Assembly: GCA_026707735.1 (NCBI GenBank)
Contig: JAPOWH010000014.1
Location: 1 to 64,000, forward strand
DNA from: Gammaproteobacteria bacterium
Lineage (GTDB): Bacteria > Pseudomonadota > Gammaproteobacteria > Pseudomonadales > Azotimanducaceae
DNA length: 64,000 bases
Direction: 5' to 3'
The translations under genes were made by a program, and so were the position numbers. Positions 26,457 through 36,518 of the stretch are shown here, piece after piece. Position 1 is the first letter of the stretch, and each line of letters opens with the position of its first letter. The notes under the pieces are model-generated. The model did not search any database and was not told the origin of the DNA. It was given only the letters and a program-made list of their open reading frames with translations.

Positions 26457-29400
26457 CTAGTTGTCGGCGGACTCGTTGAGGATGTTGCTCGTTCGGAACG
26501 AGCGCTCGTCGTTGATCACGATGCGTCCCACCAATCGGTAATCCAAGTTGTCGGACGGATCGTAGGGGCAGAACCCACCAGCGGTGTGAGTTCCCGCAAC
26601 GTCGCTCCAAGGGGAATCGGCGCTTTCGCGGACCTGCCATTTGGAGCTAGCTACAGAGTAAGTCACTTCGTTGATTTCCATTGCCGAAATCGTCGTACAC
26701 TCTGTAAAGGTTGTGTCGTTCAACGTCACCTCGCCTGACGCAACTACTAGGCTTGCCAAGGTCTCATAATTCAATTCAGAAAAGAAGTTGCTGGCGTATT
26801 CCCCGATTTCTCCATCGACGGCGAGGGATGCCACCATTCGATACTCCTTGTCTTCAGCGGGATCGTAGGAACATAGCTGAAGGTTGACCTCCGTTCCCTC
26901 GATGTCGACCCAATCTGAACCAGTCTCGCGCTCCTGCCATTTGGACCAGAAAACACCATAGTCAACGCCGGCTATCGACCACGTCAAAGTTTCAATGCAG
27001 CCATTTTCCGCAACATCGTCTCCAAACTCTATTTTGTTTGGCATAGCGTGAATCAAGTCCAATCTCTTTATCGTTTGGTCGTCCACGTCTTGTGTTTCTA
27101 GCGGTTCATTGCCAATCCGTTCAAAGATCAAAATTCCATGTGCAATCGTCGATGCGTATAGGTGTTTACCATCTGTGCTTGGCGCAACAGATACAGATTC
27201 TGTCAGTGAGTAGTTGGGCACGAGACGTCCCCAACGATCTGGAGTGCGAAAAAAGAACCCAGAATTCACGAAGTTGTCAGCCAATCTAAATTCTTCGTCG
27301 TCAGGCAAGTATTCGATTACGAACCCTCCACGATCGCAGATAACGTCCATAGCGTGCGAATTGCGTCGTGGCACCGCTGTCCAGCACCCGGCTAGACCAA
27401 GGCCAAAGTACAACTCTGAAGCTTGTTCGTCTAGCGCACCTGAATCGGTGTTCAACCTATATGCAACTATCTCAACTCCAATTTCATCGGGAACAATCAC
27501 GTACTCGCCATCAAATGTAGTCGCGGCGGACCATCCACCAGAGCCGATATACGCCGGTTCTTGAAGCCGTTCGTAGAACGGTCCACCAGTGATGCGGCGT
27601 TCAAGCGTAATGTAGTCGTCATCAATCTCAAACCAATAGGCTTGCTCGATCGACTGATACACCGCAGGGGGTGCCAATCGAAAATCGCCGTAATGTGTAA
27701 TCTTGCCATCGCCATCGAATGAGAACACAGATTGTTCGCCATTCAACGTGCGATATAGGTAGTTTCCTTCAACTCCCATAGACAACGAACGTGAACCGTT
27801 GAAATTTCTACGGGTTGTCGCACCAAGTCCATAGTCGACAGACACAAGCTCCAAGTCCACTTCACTGTCTTGAACCGGAGCAAAGGTCCACCAAGTATTC
27901 ATATGATTCGCGTAGAGCCGCGATCGATGGGAGTCCCAGACCAAGTGGCTGTGAGGGTGCACCTCACTGTAGTGTCGCGAAAAACTCAAGTCGCCAGTAG
28001 TTGAGTCGCGTCGAAAAACACTTAGGCCTGCATCCGTCGCAACGAGCAGACGTGACCCCTCCGAGTCTACGACTAGCTCGCGGGGATTCCTCAAAGTGAC
28101 AACGTTGCCGGCTGAGTCTCGACGATTGTGGGCAACTCGACCGAGGAATCTCAGCCAGTTCGGAGCATCGGAGTTGTCCCAACGAAGCGAGTGGCTGGAT
28201 TCACTGTGGGCGGAGGCGTCGCCAACTCTCAGGATTATTGTCGATCCCTCCTCCGCATAGATGAAGACTTCTATGGGATAGTCGTCAAAGAACCCCGGAA
28301 CGCGCGACGACATGACAAATTCGAGGTCTTCGCTACCCTGTGATTGCAGGTACGCGGTCAATCGAACTGTATCGGCTGAACCGTCGATCCAGAACCTTAC
28401 CCAACCCGCTTCCGACACTTCTCTCGAATACCACAATGAGGACAACCCAAGATGCGATCTGCCATCTGGCTCGGTAGTCGCGTACTGGCTTGCAATGGTC
28501 ATTTGCCCAATGTGGCTGGTTAATGTCTGAGCACGCGCTAGTGTATTGTTGACCGGAGTCTCACCCCAATGGAGCTCTGTGAAGGTTGACGCGCCTGGAA
28601 CAAATGCTTGGGTTTCCTTGTTGGGTCGGCCTATTGACAACCAATATTCGTTTCCCTCTGTGGCGTCGATGACGAATTCGCGCTTATGCGCCACTCCCTC
28701 TAGGACTTGGGCTGGTTGAAGATTCTCTATGGAATCGCCTGTGAATGCCTGGACTTTCGTGGTTTCCTCAGTCCAATACCAGGTGTACAGCCCATCGGAT
28801 GGTGCCTCCCATTTCCGCCACCGAGTTTGAATTCCGCTGTCAGCGGGTTCATTTGGTTCCACGGATGAGTTGGCTGAGACTGAGATTCCGATTGAACCAG
28901 ATTCCTCGCTATCCAATGTGGATGCGCTCGCAAACATGTCATCAGATCCTTGCAAGTCATCCACTTTCACCCATGAAAGGCTTTCGTAATTGGATCCGCC
29001 TGAGTATGCGTCTTGTGCGGCAACCATCACTCTGTAAGTTTGACCTTCTTCTGCTACAAACCGGATTGCAGAGCGAGGTGCTGCAACTGTGGAAACTAGC
29101 CGTAGCTCACTCACGCTCTCTCCCACGAAAACGAGAATGTTGCCCGACTGAATATCATCGAGATGAAACTCCCATGTACCGTCTTCTGGAGCTGTCCACC
29201 GATACCAAACCGAGGAAGCGAGCCGGCCGTATAACTCCCCAGGTTCAAGAGTGGCACCAAGGTTATTTCCTGCGATATCACCTTCCGATCCCAGCAACTC
29301 TATGGCATTGGCAAAGTCGTCGTTGGGCGGTCGCTCTCCCTCTACCCAATGCAATGTAAGAGGCATTGATGCGAAATCGTGGCTAACGCGTATCCGATAT

Positions 29401-32400
29401 TCCTCACCTTGTCTCACAAATAACTGAATTGACCACAGGGAGGAACCTATGCGTGGTGAACCAGCAAGAACGCCATCGGATTGAAATACTTCTATGTCAG
29501 GTGGATAGGTTCGCATGAAGCTCAAGTTTTCGATGCTCGGAGTCAGTAGAAAGGAGACCCTGCCTGACTTCTCCGCGAGCCACCTGAACCAAACGGACCC
29601 GGCAGGGCGCACATCGCTGAACTCAAGAGGCGCTTCACCCCCTTCGGTGGTACTTCCAATTGGATCGATGGCTAGACTGCCTTGAGATCCCGTTAGGAGA
29701 GTCGGGCTAGCAAAATCGTCGTTTGTAGGACGGGCCATCTGTATTGGTGTATCGCTCGATCCGTTTGGGCGGAATACTACGGAGGTCGAATCCGCAAGAC
29801 CGTTCCACGACGCCACGGTGAAAAAGACGCGAATTGGTTCGCGAATCCGTGTGCTCAAGTCAACAAGCACATTCTGCGTTTCTCCGTGCGCAATCTCTCC
29901 TAGGTTGAGAAATCGCTCGCCGACTATGTCCACGCCTAGTCCGTCTTCCCGCTGAACAATACCGGCTAGGAATCGAGAGTTCAATGTTCCTTCATGTTCT
30001 TCAAATCCGATGGCTCCACACACGGATCCATCAGAGGTGCGACAATCCACATGCAAGCGAGTTGCGGAGGAAACATAGGACGTCGAAGTAATTGAGAGTT
30101 CGACGACGTGTTTGTGATACTCCCCGTCGGGCGTCTCGTAAACATTCGTGTCTGCTTCAATCGCTAGGCTCGGCATTGCGTCGCCTCGAATTACCGTCCA
30201 TGCCACGGCGGCACGCGGGGAATCTGTATAGACGCGGTGCCCATCCACTTTGAGGCGATAGGTGCCAGGTTCTGGCTCGTGAATGATCACCCATTCCACG
30301 CTGTCAATTGTGGATCTCGACGAGTATTCACCGCAGGGACCCGATTCGCAATCGGCTAGATGGTCAACCCAGAGGTTCAAGTCATTGAGTACGGGCTGCG
30401 CTATGGTGTCGGTTGCAGGCTCGTCCCAGGTCATGACGATGTCGAGTCGACTGGTGCCCTCGGGAACCACGATGTCGTGATAGCCATATTCTCCATCGTC
30501 CAGTTCCACAGTAACACCTGAACTTACCCAACCATTTGGAGTGTCGTTGTTCAGTATCGAGGTTCTTGCGGAGACCAGTCCCATTCCATATTCAGCCTGA
30601 ATCGTGCCGGGTCCATTGGTATTGTCTCTCGGGAACACATCGGAAGAATCGAGCCAAGCGTTGGGCTTGATGGCACTAGCCATGAGACGAGCTCGAACCA
30701 ATGCAGGCTTGTCGCGGTGTTCTGGCGAGGCATCCATGAGAAGAGCGGCGACCCCTGCAACGCTCGGAGACGACATGCTAGTCCCGCTGGCTCTCCTGTA
30801 GGTATCGTAGCTTCCGTTTCCTTGTGCAGAGTAGACATTCACCCCAGTACCCATCACAGAAGGATTCAAACGACCGTCTGCGGTTGGCCCATGGCTGCTT
30901 GAGGACGCGATGTCACCGCTGTCGCGGACAGATCCTACTGCGAGAGAGTTCTTTGCCGCCGAATAGTTTGAATATCCGGATGTGTTTGAGTTTGCATTGG
31001 AAACAACATACAACTGCTTGTAGTTCCAAACGGCGGAGTCCAGCTTTCTAGCGCCCGTATCGCGACTTTCCCAGAATAGGCTTGACGAGCTCAAGCTCAT
31101 GTTTATTACTAGCGGCTTGACCGCTTCAGATTCATTGCCGTCATAAATGCAAGAGGTTGGAGAGCCCAGAAAGTCCATTGCTCGGGTAATTCCCAACGTG
31201 CTTCCAAATCCACTTGACGACAGCACCTTGGCGAATCGAATGTGTTCAACTCCTGGAGCCATGCCGGCCAGCAAAGGCAGGTAGTAGCCATTTCCGGCGA
31301 CCGTGCCGGTGACATGAGATCCATGGCCGTGATTGTCAACCCACAGATCGGAATCCTCACCACTGATAAAGTTCTCGCCGCATATGCTCTTGCGATGGGA
31401 GGAAATCGCGATATGGTTTGTGTTAAGCCCGGTATCCATGACGGCAATAGGAGTCGACACACCCGTAATTCCGGAGTAGATACCAAATGAGTCACCTACA
31501 GTCCTTAGACTGTCGACTCCCATTGTCTGCACTGCCGTATCGTGCGATGCAGTGACGATTTCAATGGGCTCAATTGCCTGCACAAAATCCAATTGCACAA
31601 GCATGGTTAATTGGCTTGGTTTAATGACAGCTGCAAAGGTTCGAATAGCTTGGTCGAATTGACCCATCACCACTCCCAGTGCCTCCAATTCCGTGCGTAG
31701 CGTGCGTTCCACAGATTCGTCCATTACCGTTATGAATACGGGCAGAAGCGTGGAGGCACTCGTTTGCATAACGTTTTGCATGAACTCTGGTGAGGTCTTT
31801 GTAGACGTCGGTTGTGCTCCGGCACCCAAAACCCATGGCAGATCCGCGATCGCAGTGAGTTGATCCAGATCGGCAGGAAATTTCACCCGAACCATTGAGC
31901 CTGTGGACCCCAGCACTGTCGCGTCGTGGAAACTCAATTCATCCCGCACAGCATTCAGATCCGTGGGACGTCCAACCTGCAACCATCCGTAGGTCCAATC
32001 GCGGTTCATAGATAGCGCTTGCGTACGCAAATCGAGTATCGCACCATCTGACAATAGCCACTGAACATTTCGAATCGGTTCTATAGAACTCGCTTCACGC
32101 TTGACACTGTCATCCAAGTCGGCAACTCGTTGCATGGATGGTTCAACCGTGACCGCTGAATACCGATCAAATCTAGCTTGGCTTACGGTTTTGTACGTCT
32201 TCTCGGATTGCGTAGCTAACGGCTTCTTCGGAGCGGGAGCGCCAATGATGCGACCTGAGCTTGCTGAATGCGCCTTGAAACTGACAATTTGATCAACTAA
32301 TACTTTACGGGCTTTTTCTTCGGAGGCTTCAGCTAATTCCTGTGAGAAATGCCAAGGTGCCAACCACCAAATTGCAAGCAGAAAGCAACAGATAATCGTG

Positions 32401-32438
32401 ACAAAGCCAGCGGTTAGCAGAAGTTTTTTGGTGTTCAT
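26457..32438 (-). CDS. Giant secreted subtilisin-like (S8) serine protease with PPC-like, propeller and C-terminal repeat domains
   Basis: From ATG 32438 (MNTKKLLLTAGFV) this is a 1993-residue exported protein. The N-terminal hydrophobic segment (about 5-28) is a signal or anchor; ~30-320 is a propeptide-like region. The S8 domain has the full triad: Asp335 in AVMDTG, His372 in NHGHGSHVTGT and Ser554 in ASGTSMSSPSVAG. After a P/proprotein-convertase-like jelly roll come four PPC-like beta domains each opening NDDFA.. or similar (NDDFASPTLLTGS, NDDFANAIELLGS, SDDMFASASTLDS, NNTLARAQTLTSH), then a seven-blade-type propeller region (SRLLVATDAGLSVFRR), and finally two ~75-residue repeats with SKWQ.RE, paired Cys and YDP. 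The open frame extends upstream to 32558 but overlaps the EEP gene, favouring 32438. Confidence 0.85.
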   Translation of the reverse strand: MNTKKLLLTAGFVTIICCFLLAIWWLAPWHFSQELAEASEEKARKVLVDQIVSFKAHSASSGRIIGAPAPKKPLATQSEKTYKTVSQARFDRYSAVTVEPSMQRVADLDDSVKREASSIEPIRNVQWLLSDGAILDLRTQALSMNRDWTYGWLQVGRPTDLNAVRDELSFHDATVLGSTGSMVRVKFPADLDQLTAIADLPWVLGAGAQPTSTKTSPEFMQNVMQTSASTLLPVFITVMDESVERTLRTELEALGVVMGQFDQAIRTFAAVIKPSQLTMLVQLDFVQAIEPIEIVTASHDTAVQTMGVDSLRTVGDSFGIYSGITGVSTPIAVMDTGLNTNHIAISSHRKSICGENFISGEDSDLWVDNHGHGSHVTGTVAGNGYYLPLLAGMAPGVEHIRFAKVLSSSGFGSTLGITRAMDFLGSPTSCIYDGNESEAVKPLVINMSLSSSSLFWESRDTGARKLDSAVWNYKQLYVVSNANSNTSGYSNYSAAKNSLAVGSVRDSGDIASSSSHGPTADGRLNPSVMGTGVNVYSAQGNGSYDTYRRASGTSMSSPSVAGVAALLMDASPEHRDKPALVRARLMASAIKPNAWLDSSDVFPRDNTNGPGTIQAEYGMGLVSARTSILNNDTPNGWVSSGVTVELDDGEYGYHDIVVPEGTSRLDIVMTWDEPATDTIAQPVLNDLNLWVDHLADCESGPCGEYSSRSTIDSVEWVIIHEPEPGTYRLKVDGHRVYTDSPRAAVAWTVIRGDAMPSLAIEADTNVYETPDGEYHKHVVELSITSTSYVSSATRLHVDCRTSDGSVCGAIGFEEHEGTLNSRFLAGIVQREDGLGVDIVGERFLNLGEIAHGETQNVLVDLSTRIREPIRVFFTVASWNGLADSTSVVFRPNGSSDTPIQMARPTNDDFASPTLLTGSQGSLAIDPIGSTTEGGEAPLEFSDVRPAGSVWFRWLAEKSGRVSFLLTPSIENLSFMRTYPPDIEVFQSDGVLAGSPRIGSSLWSIQLFVRQGEEYRIRVSHDFASMPLTLHWVEGERPPNDDFANAIELLGSEGDIAGNNLGATLEPGELYGRLASSVWYRWTAPEDGTWEFHLDDIQSGNILVFVGESVSELRLVSTVAAPRSAIRFVAEEGQTYRVMVAAQDAYSGGSNYESLSWVKVDDLQGSDDMFASASTLDSEESGSIGISVSANSSVEPNEPADSGIQTRWRKWEAPSDGLYTWYWTEETTKVQAFTGDSIENLQPAQVLEGVAHKREFVIDATEGNEYWLSIGRPNKETQAFVPGASTFTELHWGETPVNNTLARAQTLTSHIGQMTIASQYATTEPDGRSHLGLSSLWYSREVSEAGWVRFWIDGSADTVRLTAYLQSQGSEDLEFVMSSRVPGFFDDYPIEVFIYAEEGSTIILRVGDASAHSESSHSLRWDNSDAPNWLRFLGRVAHNRRDSAGNVVTLRNPRELVVDSEGSRLLVATDAGLSVFRRDSTTGDLSFSRHYSEVHPHSHLVWDSHRSRLYANHMNTWWTFAPVQDSEVDLELVSVDYGLGATTRRNFNGSRSLSMGVEGNYLYRTLNGEQSVFSFDGDGKITHYGDFRLAPPAVYQSIEQAYWFEIDDDYITLERRITGGPFYERLQEPAYIGSGGWSAATTFDGEYVIVPDEIGVEIVAYRLNTDSGALDEQASELYFGLGLAGCWTAVPRRNSHAMDVICDRGGFVIEYLPDDEEFRLADNFVNSGFFFRTPDRWGRLVPNYSLTESVSVAPSTDGKHLYASTIAHGILIFERIGNEPLETQDVDDQTIKRLDLIHAMPNKIEFGDDVAENGCIETLTWSIAGVDYGVFWSKWQERETGSDWVDIEGTEVNLQLCSYDPAEDKEYRMVASLAVDGEIGEYASNFFSELNYETLASLVVASGEVTLNDTTFTECTTISAMEINEVTYSVASSKWQVRESADSPWSDVAGTHTAGGFCPYDPSDNLDYRLVGRIVINDERSFRTSNILNESADN

Positions 32439-32499
32439 GGTGTTGCGAAGTTTCCAATCTCGTTTAGAGCGCCCGAAAGCAACCCTACATCGTTTGATT

Positions 32500-33780
32500 T
32501 TATTGTTGACCATCACTGGTCGCCGCATCTTCCGACAAGTCCAACTCCGACAGTTCAACTTCAGTCACGTTGAAATCGCAACAGTCAGGTGTGTGCAAAA
32601 CAAGGGGGATTGACGTCGAAGAATTCTCCGATATTTTGCTTGTCCAACTCAAAGTCGCTGTCAGCATGTTGTGCAGATCTGATAGGTACATTTTCGGATG
32701 TAAGTTGTGCTTTGTCTCTGAAACCTGCTCAACGACAAATGACTCGCTGTACAGAATCCAGTCGATACTGTGGGTCAATGAGTTGTTGTCAAAGTGTCCA
32801 ATTTTCGTCGATTGAGTAGAGTGTTGCAGCGCCGAAAAAAGTTTTCCAATGGGGAATCTAACTTGGCATGGAAACTTCGGGGCACACTTGCCGTTGGGGG
32901 AGCCAAGAATTGGATCCAATGTTTCCCCTAGCGACGAATCAGTGATGGGACTATCTACATTGTCGGTGCCATCAATTGTTCTTATAGGGGCTGAGTATTG
33001 CGACTGCGATACTCTACTTCCAACCGCACTGTTGATAAGGTCATTGAAATCGCCGGTAACGATAACCGGTTCCATGAACGGAAATGCATGCCTAGATTGA
33101 CCGACGAACTCTTTCTTGTTGAAGTACTTTGCGTTCATGGGCTTGTAGCTGGCCACATGGTCCTGGATGATCGAAATCAATACTTCAGCTTGTTTTGAAC
33201 GGATTTCCCGACTCTCGTGAGTTAGGTGGGTGTTGAATACCCAAAGCGACCGCATGCTCTCGCGATCGTAGACATTCACGAAGGTCACGATACGGTTTAG
33301 TCGAGCTCCGAAAGCCCTTCGCGGAGAACTTGGAGCGTTTGGGGCAAGCCATAATGTCGCCGAGTCGATGACATCAAAACGCTCCTTTCTAACAAGAATA
33401 GGATTGTGTTCGCCCCGAGATCCCCCGTTTCTTCCTCTACCCACGATGTAATACGCATCACCTAGTAGGTTCTTGATGTCCCTTAACTGATTGCGTTCGA
33501 CCTCCTGCAATCCAATTAGGTCGGCCGTGAGAGACGAACGGTTTGTGTCGTTCAATGTCTCATGGGTACCACTTTTGATCATTCCGGCAACAAAGCTCCT
33601 GCGTTTTTTCCAATCCAATGGTTCGGGGTCGCGGGGATTGTCGTAGCGAACGTTCAATGTACGGATGGTAATGGGCGACGAATTTGCAGACGACATAGCA
33701 AGACTAAAGAGAATGGCAAATGCAATTGCCAACAATCCTATATTGGCACGGCTACCGTGCAATTGTTTGATGCAACTCAT
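32500..33780 (-). CDS. Secreted endonuclease/exonuclease/phosphatase (EEP) family protein
   Basis: A 426-residue exported protein; signal peptide about residues 13-34 (IGLLAIAFAILFSLAMSSANS). EEP-fold motifs appear in order: IRTLNVRYDNP, IGLQEVE (the metal-binding Glu), WVFNTHLTHES, VIVTGDFNDL (catalytic Asp/Asn), SIDWILYSE and LSDLHNML (the final Asp-His; most family members have SDHxP, here SDLHNM). The family hydrolyses phosphodiesters or phosphomonoesters of nucleic acids, lipids or sugars; an extracellular DNase-like or phospholipase-like role fits the signal peptide but is inferred. The C-terminal 50 residues are acidic with Cys-Cys. It lies just upstream of the giant protease on the same strand, 61 bp apart, and could be cotranscribed with it. 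Confidence 0.8.
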   Translation of the reverse strand: MSCIKQLHGSRANIGLLAIAFAILFSLAMSSANSSPITIRTLNVRYDNPRDPEPLDWKKRRSFVAGMIKSGTHETLNDTNRSSLTADLIGLQEVERNQLRDIKNLLGDAYYIVGRGRNGGSRGEHNPILVRKERFDVIDSATLWLAPNAPSSPRRAFGARLNRIVTFVNVYDRESMRSLWVFNTHLTHESREIRSKQAEVLISIIQDHVASYKPMNAKYFNKKEFVGQSRHAFPFMEPVIVTGDFNDLINSAVGSRVSQSQYSAPIRTIDGTDNVDSPITDSSLGETLDPILGSPNGKCAPKFPCQVRFPIGKLFSALQHSTQSTKIGHFDNNSLTHSIDWILYSESFVVEQVSETKHNLHPKMYLSDLHNMLTATLSWTSKISENSSTSIPLVLHTPDCCDFNVTEVELSELDLSEDAATSDGQQ

Positions 33781-33906
33781 TCAGAAGAGTCAGTTAATTC
33801 AATTGCTTCAAGAACCTCAGGCTGGCAATTTGGGCAGCAACCTAACTTACAATGCAGTGGATAGTAGTTTTTCGAACCATATCGTGAATCCCACAAGAGA
33901 CCCAGC

Positions 33907-34569
33907 ATGATTGGGGCAGCAATTGTCGGAATTTTAGTCGTGATGGCTGTCAATACTGCATTGATGGCCGCATGTCAGGCAAGATACGCTTTCTCGCCTG
34001 GGACCCGCATGAACGCCCGCTCGGTTGCTGGAGCGGGAAACTATTGGTCGATCATAGCGCTGAACGTCGCTGCAGTCTTTGGGACCTACATTGGAGGAGT
34101 GCTCCTGTTTCCCAATTTGTTGATTCGAGAAGGTCCTAGCCACTGGTACGAAGTCGTAGTCCCGGTGCTACTGTACGATTTCTGCTATTACTGGGGCCAT
34201 CGGCTGATGCACACTGGGTTTCTAATGAGACGGTTGCATGGTTGGCACCATTTATGTAGACATCCTACAGCGATCGATGGACTCTATCAAAGGCCACAGG
34301 AAACAGCAATGGCATTAGCTTTGCTGTTGGCATGTATAGCTGTTGTGGGCCCCGTCGGGGTGACGGCATTTGCTTTGGTGATATTCATTCACACGGTTGT
34401 GAACATGCTTGACCATGCGAATATTCGAACAGGCATTGGGTGGCTGGACCATATGATGATGGCTCATGACCTGCACCACTCGAAGCGAAACGTGAACTTC
34501 GGTCTAACGCCACTTTGGGATCATGTTTTTGGAACCACACACCATAGTCGCAAGCTTGCTGGAAGCTAA
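33907..34569 (+). CDS. Sterol desaturase / fatty acid hydroxylase family membrane enzyme
   Basis: A 220-residue integral membrane di-iron enzyme. The eight-histidine pattern is there: HRLMH (98-102), HGWHH (111-115), then HTVVNMLDHANI (His170) and HDLHH (187-191), with a final THHSRK. N-terminal and central segments are strongly hydrophobic. Family members hydroxylate or desaturate sterols, fatty acids, carotenoids or alkyl-glycerols using O2; the substrate is not evident. It is divergent from the EEP gene (starts at 33780 and 33907). No clear ribosome site precedes ATG 33907. Confidence 0.87.
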   Translation: MIGAAIVGILVVMAVNTALMAACQARYAFSPGTRMNARSVAGAGNYWSIIALNVAAVFGTYIGGVLLFPNLLIREGPSHWYEVVVPVLLYDFCYYWGHRLMHTGFLMRRLHGWHHLCRHPTAIDGLYQRPQETAMALALLLACIAVVGPVGVTAFALVIFIHTVVNMLDHANIRTGIGWLDHMMMAHDLHHSKRNVNFGLTPLWDHVFGTTHHSRKLAGS

Positions 34570-34674
34570 CTGAGCGAGCTCGCTAGCTCAAAATACAAGT
34601 TTCCGTTTAACCCAGATTCCATAGGTCAACACCGACTTGTCAATGGCCACCAATGCTTGGTCGTTCGTTTAGAA

Positions 34675-35148
34675 CTAGACTGGATTGCTAGTTCCTGTTT
34701 CGAGAAACGACTTCAATCGGATCAGCTGTTCGCTAAGAACTTGCTCCACCGCGTCCGCCCAACCGCGAAGATTGCGCCCAATGACGATGTAATTGAGCGT
34801 GAGAGTCGTCGACTCGGCGAGCGGTTCCATGCGCAGAGTCAGTGTCCCATGGGCTCCCAAGCTTTGCAGTGGTCCCAATGCGCCTGACAATCGTAGGAGT
34901 TTGCCGCGTTGTGCGTCCACAACTCTGGCATGCACAACGCCTTGATTTGTGCCAAGGGACTCGAGAAACAAGCCATCGGGGCTGGTATTCAAAGAAAGGT
35001 TGCGGGCATCCCGTCCAAATGAGTGCTCTGGATCCCACCATCGCTGGAGCTCTCCCAGAGCGTCGAACACATGTGTCGGCAATGCAGAGATATTGATCTC
35101 CGACTCAATAACAAAACCGTTGTCATCGTCTTCTAGCACGCGACCCAT
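34675..35148 (-). CDS. SRPBCC (START-like) domain protein
   Basis: A 157-residue soluble protein. FVIESEINISALPTHVFDAL, GELQRWWDPEHSFG, GGLFLES-like PDGLFLESLG, and the C-terminal helix GWADAVEQVLSEQLIRLKSFLE are the standard order of the polyketide-cyclase/AHSA1-type SRPBCC fold, which encloses a hydrophobic ligand pocket. No catalytic residues are diagnosable, so it may bind a lipid or aromatic compound. It is convergent with the hydroxylase at 33907-34569; the 105 bp between contain a 12-bp palindrome AGCGAGCTCGCT (34573-34584). A second SRPBCC protein occurs at 60072-60779. Confidence 0.8.
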   Translation of the reverse strand: MGRVLEDDDNGFVIESEINISALPTHVFDALGELQRWWDPEHSFGRDARNLSLNTSPDGLFLESLGTNQGVVHARVVDAQRGKLLRLSGALGPLQSLGAHGTLTLRMEPLAESTTLTLNYIVIGRNLRGWADAVEQVLSEQLIRLKSFLETGTSNPV

Positions 35149-35324
35149 TCAATCTCCTTAATGTTTGACGAAGTTCTCAATCGTGAAGCTTGCGCAAAAA
35201 ACCGTTGGAAATAGTTCTTGTTAGGTAAAATAGCTCAGACTCTATTCGCGTTTTGGCTTCAGCTTTCTACACTGGTCTTTCTGCGTTAGGACAGGCACGC
35301 GAACGATAGGATGAGGAGAATTGT

Positions 35325-35651
35325 ATGAAGAACTTTCTAGAAACTGCTTCGAAAGTAGTCTTTTGGGTCTTTGTGGGTTTTGCGGTCTGGACCGTTCTGC
35401 AGGGTGTCTTCTACGGCTTGGCTAGTTTGGGAGGCGCAACCCCTAGCATATCTGGCATTGTAGTTAGTGGTGTGCTTTCCGTAGTCCTCTACTTCTTGGC
35501 ATCGGCATTGACGGAACTTGGACGTATGCACAGTGACTTCGACCAGAAGGAAATGCTTGAGGGATTGGCTAATGTAGCTTCCAGAATCTCCGAGCGAGCG
35601 CGTGCCGCCGCGCAGAAGGAAGAAGAGAAGGAAAAAGAAAAGGAAGGCTAA
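35325..35651 (+). CDS. Small membrane protein with charged C-terminal helix
   Basis: A 108-residue protein with an excellent AGGAG ribosome site 7 nt before ATG 35325. Two hydrophobic segments (about residues 9-33 and 42-62) form a helical hairpin, followed by a soluble helix with SRISERARAAA and a run of alternating Lys/Glu (EEEKEKEKEG). No family recognised; such hairpin proteins with charged tails often associate with membrane partners, but no role is assigned. Confidence 0.65.
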   Translation: MKNFLETASKVVFWVFVGFAVWTVLQGVFYGLASLGGATPSISGIVVSGVLSVVLYFLASALTELGRMHSDFDQKEMLEGLANVASRISERARAAAQKEEEKEKEKEG

Positions 35652-35672
35652 CCGACCAATTGCTTGCAGACC

Positions 35673-35689
35673 CTCCTCAATTGGAGGAG
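35673..35689. terminator. Short hairpin between convergent genes
   Basis: CTCCTC (35673-35678) pairs with GAGGAG (35684-35689) around a 5-nt loop, between the convergent genes ending at 35651 (+) and 35706 (-). There is no T run, so terminator function is only suggested by position. Confidence 0.3.
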
Positions 35690-35705
35690 CAGAGTAGGCT
35701 CAGGT

Positions 35706-36518
35706 TCAATCAGAATCGTCCGAAGTCAACTCACTCAACTGGGCACGATGGCGCAATCGTTGTTTGACTGTCTCGATTGGATTCTTGTAGTCGACAGATC
35801 CCAGGCCGAAATTCGTTAGTTTGTAGCCTATCAGTGCTTGCAACGGTTCGGGCATAGCAACTACAACCTCTGGTGGAACACCTACAAACTGGTTCTCACG
35901 CTGCTTGAGCCACGCCAGATTGAAATTTACGTTTATGGATCTTCGATAGGAATCTCGAGTTGAATTGGGGCCACCTCGATGCCACAGCGCACCATCCCAG
36001 AGCAAGAGTCCTCCCGCTGGCATTTCCACCGTAGTCGTCTCTGAGTCTTGGCTCAGTCGGCCAGTTGATCGGTGGCTTTCCGGAACCACTTCAGTTGCAC
36101 CATTTTGTTGTGTAAAGGGATCTAGTGCGATAAGCGTGTTGACGATGAGTGGTGTGTGCGGACGAGGAATAGGGTAATGCCCGTCGTCTATATGGAGATG
36201 CTGTCGTTGATCACCGGGACCCGGCCGCATGGCTGCGACACCCGAAACCTGGAAATCGGGCCCTAGAATCTCTTCCACGATACAGAGAAGACGGCTATCC
36301 AGAAGCAATTCATCTACTGCTCTGGTCTTTGCCAAGAGATTGTGTGTATGAATCGTTTGCTGTCCAAATTCCTTTGACTGTCGACTACCGACTGCGTCAA
36401 AGATGGGTTCAAGGTCGTTGCGCAACTTGTCCAATGTACGCGGATCTAGAAAATCTGAAACAACGGCATAGCCTTTCTTGTTGACTTGCTGTGCAATTTC
36501 GGGAATGTCGACACTCAT
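35706..36518 (-). CDS. Phytanoyl-CoA dioxygenase (PhyH) family protein
   Basis: A 270-residue Fe(II)/2-oxoglutarate oxygenase. GYAVVSDFLDPRTLDKLR (16-33) is the usual PhyH opening. The iron facial triad is His109-x-Asp111 (HLHIDDGHY) and His180 (LLLWDGALWHRGGPN); Arg192 or Arg193 (SYRRSINVNF) can bind 2-oxoglutarate. NGATEVVPESHR, the conserved strand-turn between them, is intact. Bacterial PhyH proteins hydroxylate varied small molecules, so the substrate is open. It is one of several O2-using enzymes in this part of the window (fatty acid hydroxylase at 33907, CmcJ/NvfI-type at 37778). Confidence 0.88.
   Translation of the reverse strand: MSVDIPEIAQQVNKKGYAVVSDFLDPRTLDKLRNDLEPIFDAVGSRQSKEFGQQTIHTHNLLAKTRAVDELLLDSRLLCIVEEILGPDFQVSGVAAMRPGPGDQRQHLHIDDGHYPIPRPHTPLIVNTLIALDPFTQQNGATEVVPESHRSTGRLSQDSETTTVEMPAGGLLLWDGALWHRGGPNSTRDSYRRSINVNFNLAWLKQRENQFVGVPPEVVVAMPEPLQALIGYKLTNFGLGSVDYKNPIETVKQRLRHRAQLSELTSDDSD

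Noticed and set aside
32439-32558. Upstream extension of the giant protease frame
   Set aside because: Overlaps the EEP gene (stop at 32500) and adds a basic stretch before the hydrophobic signal; the start at 32438 gives a normal signal sequence.
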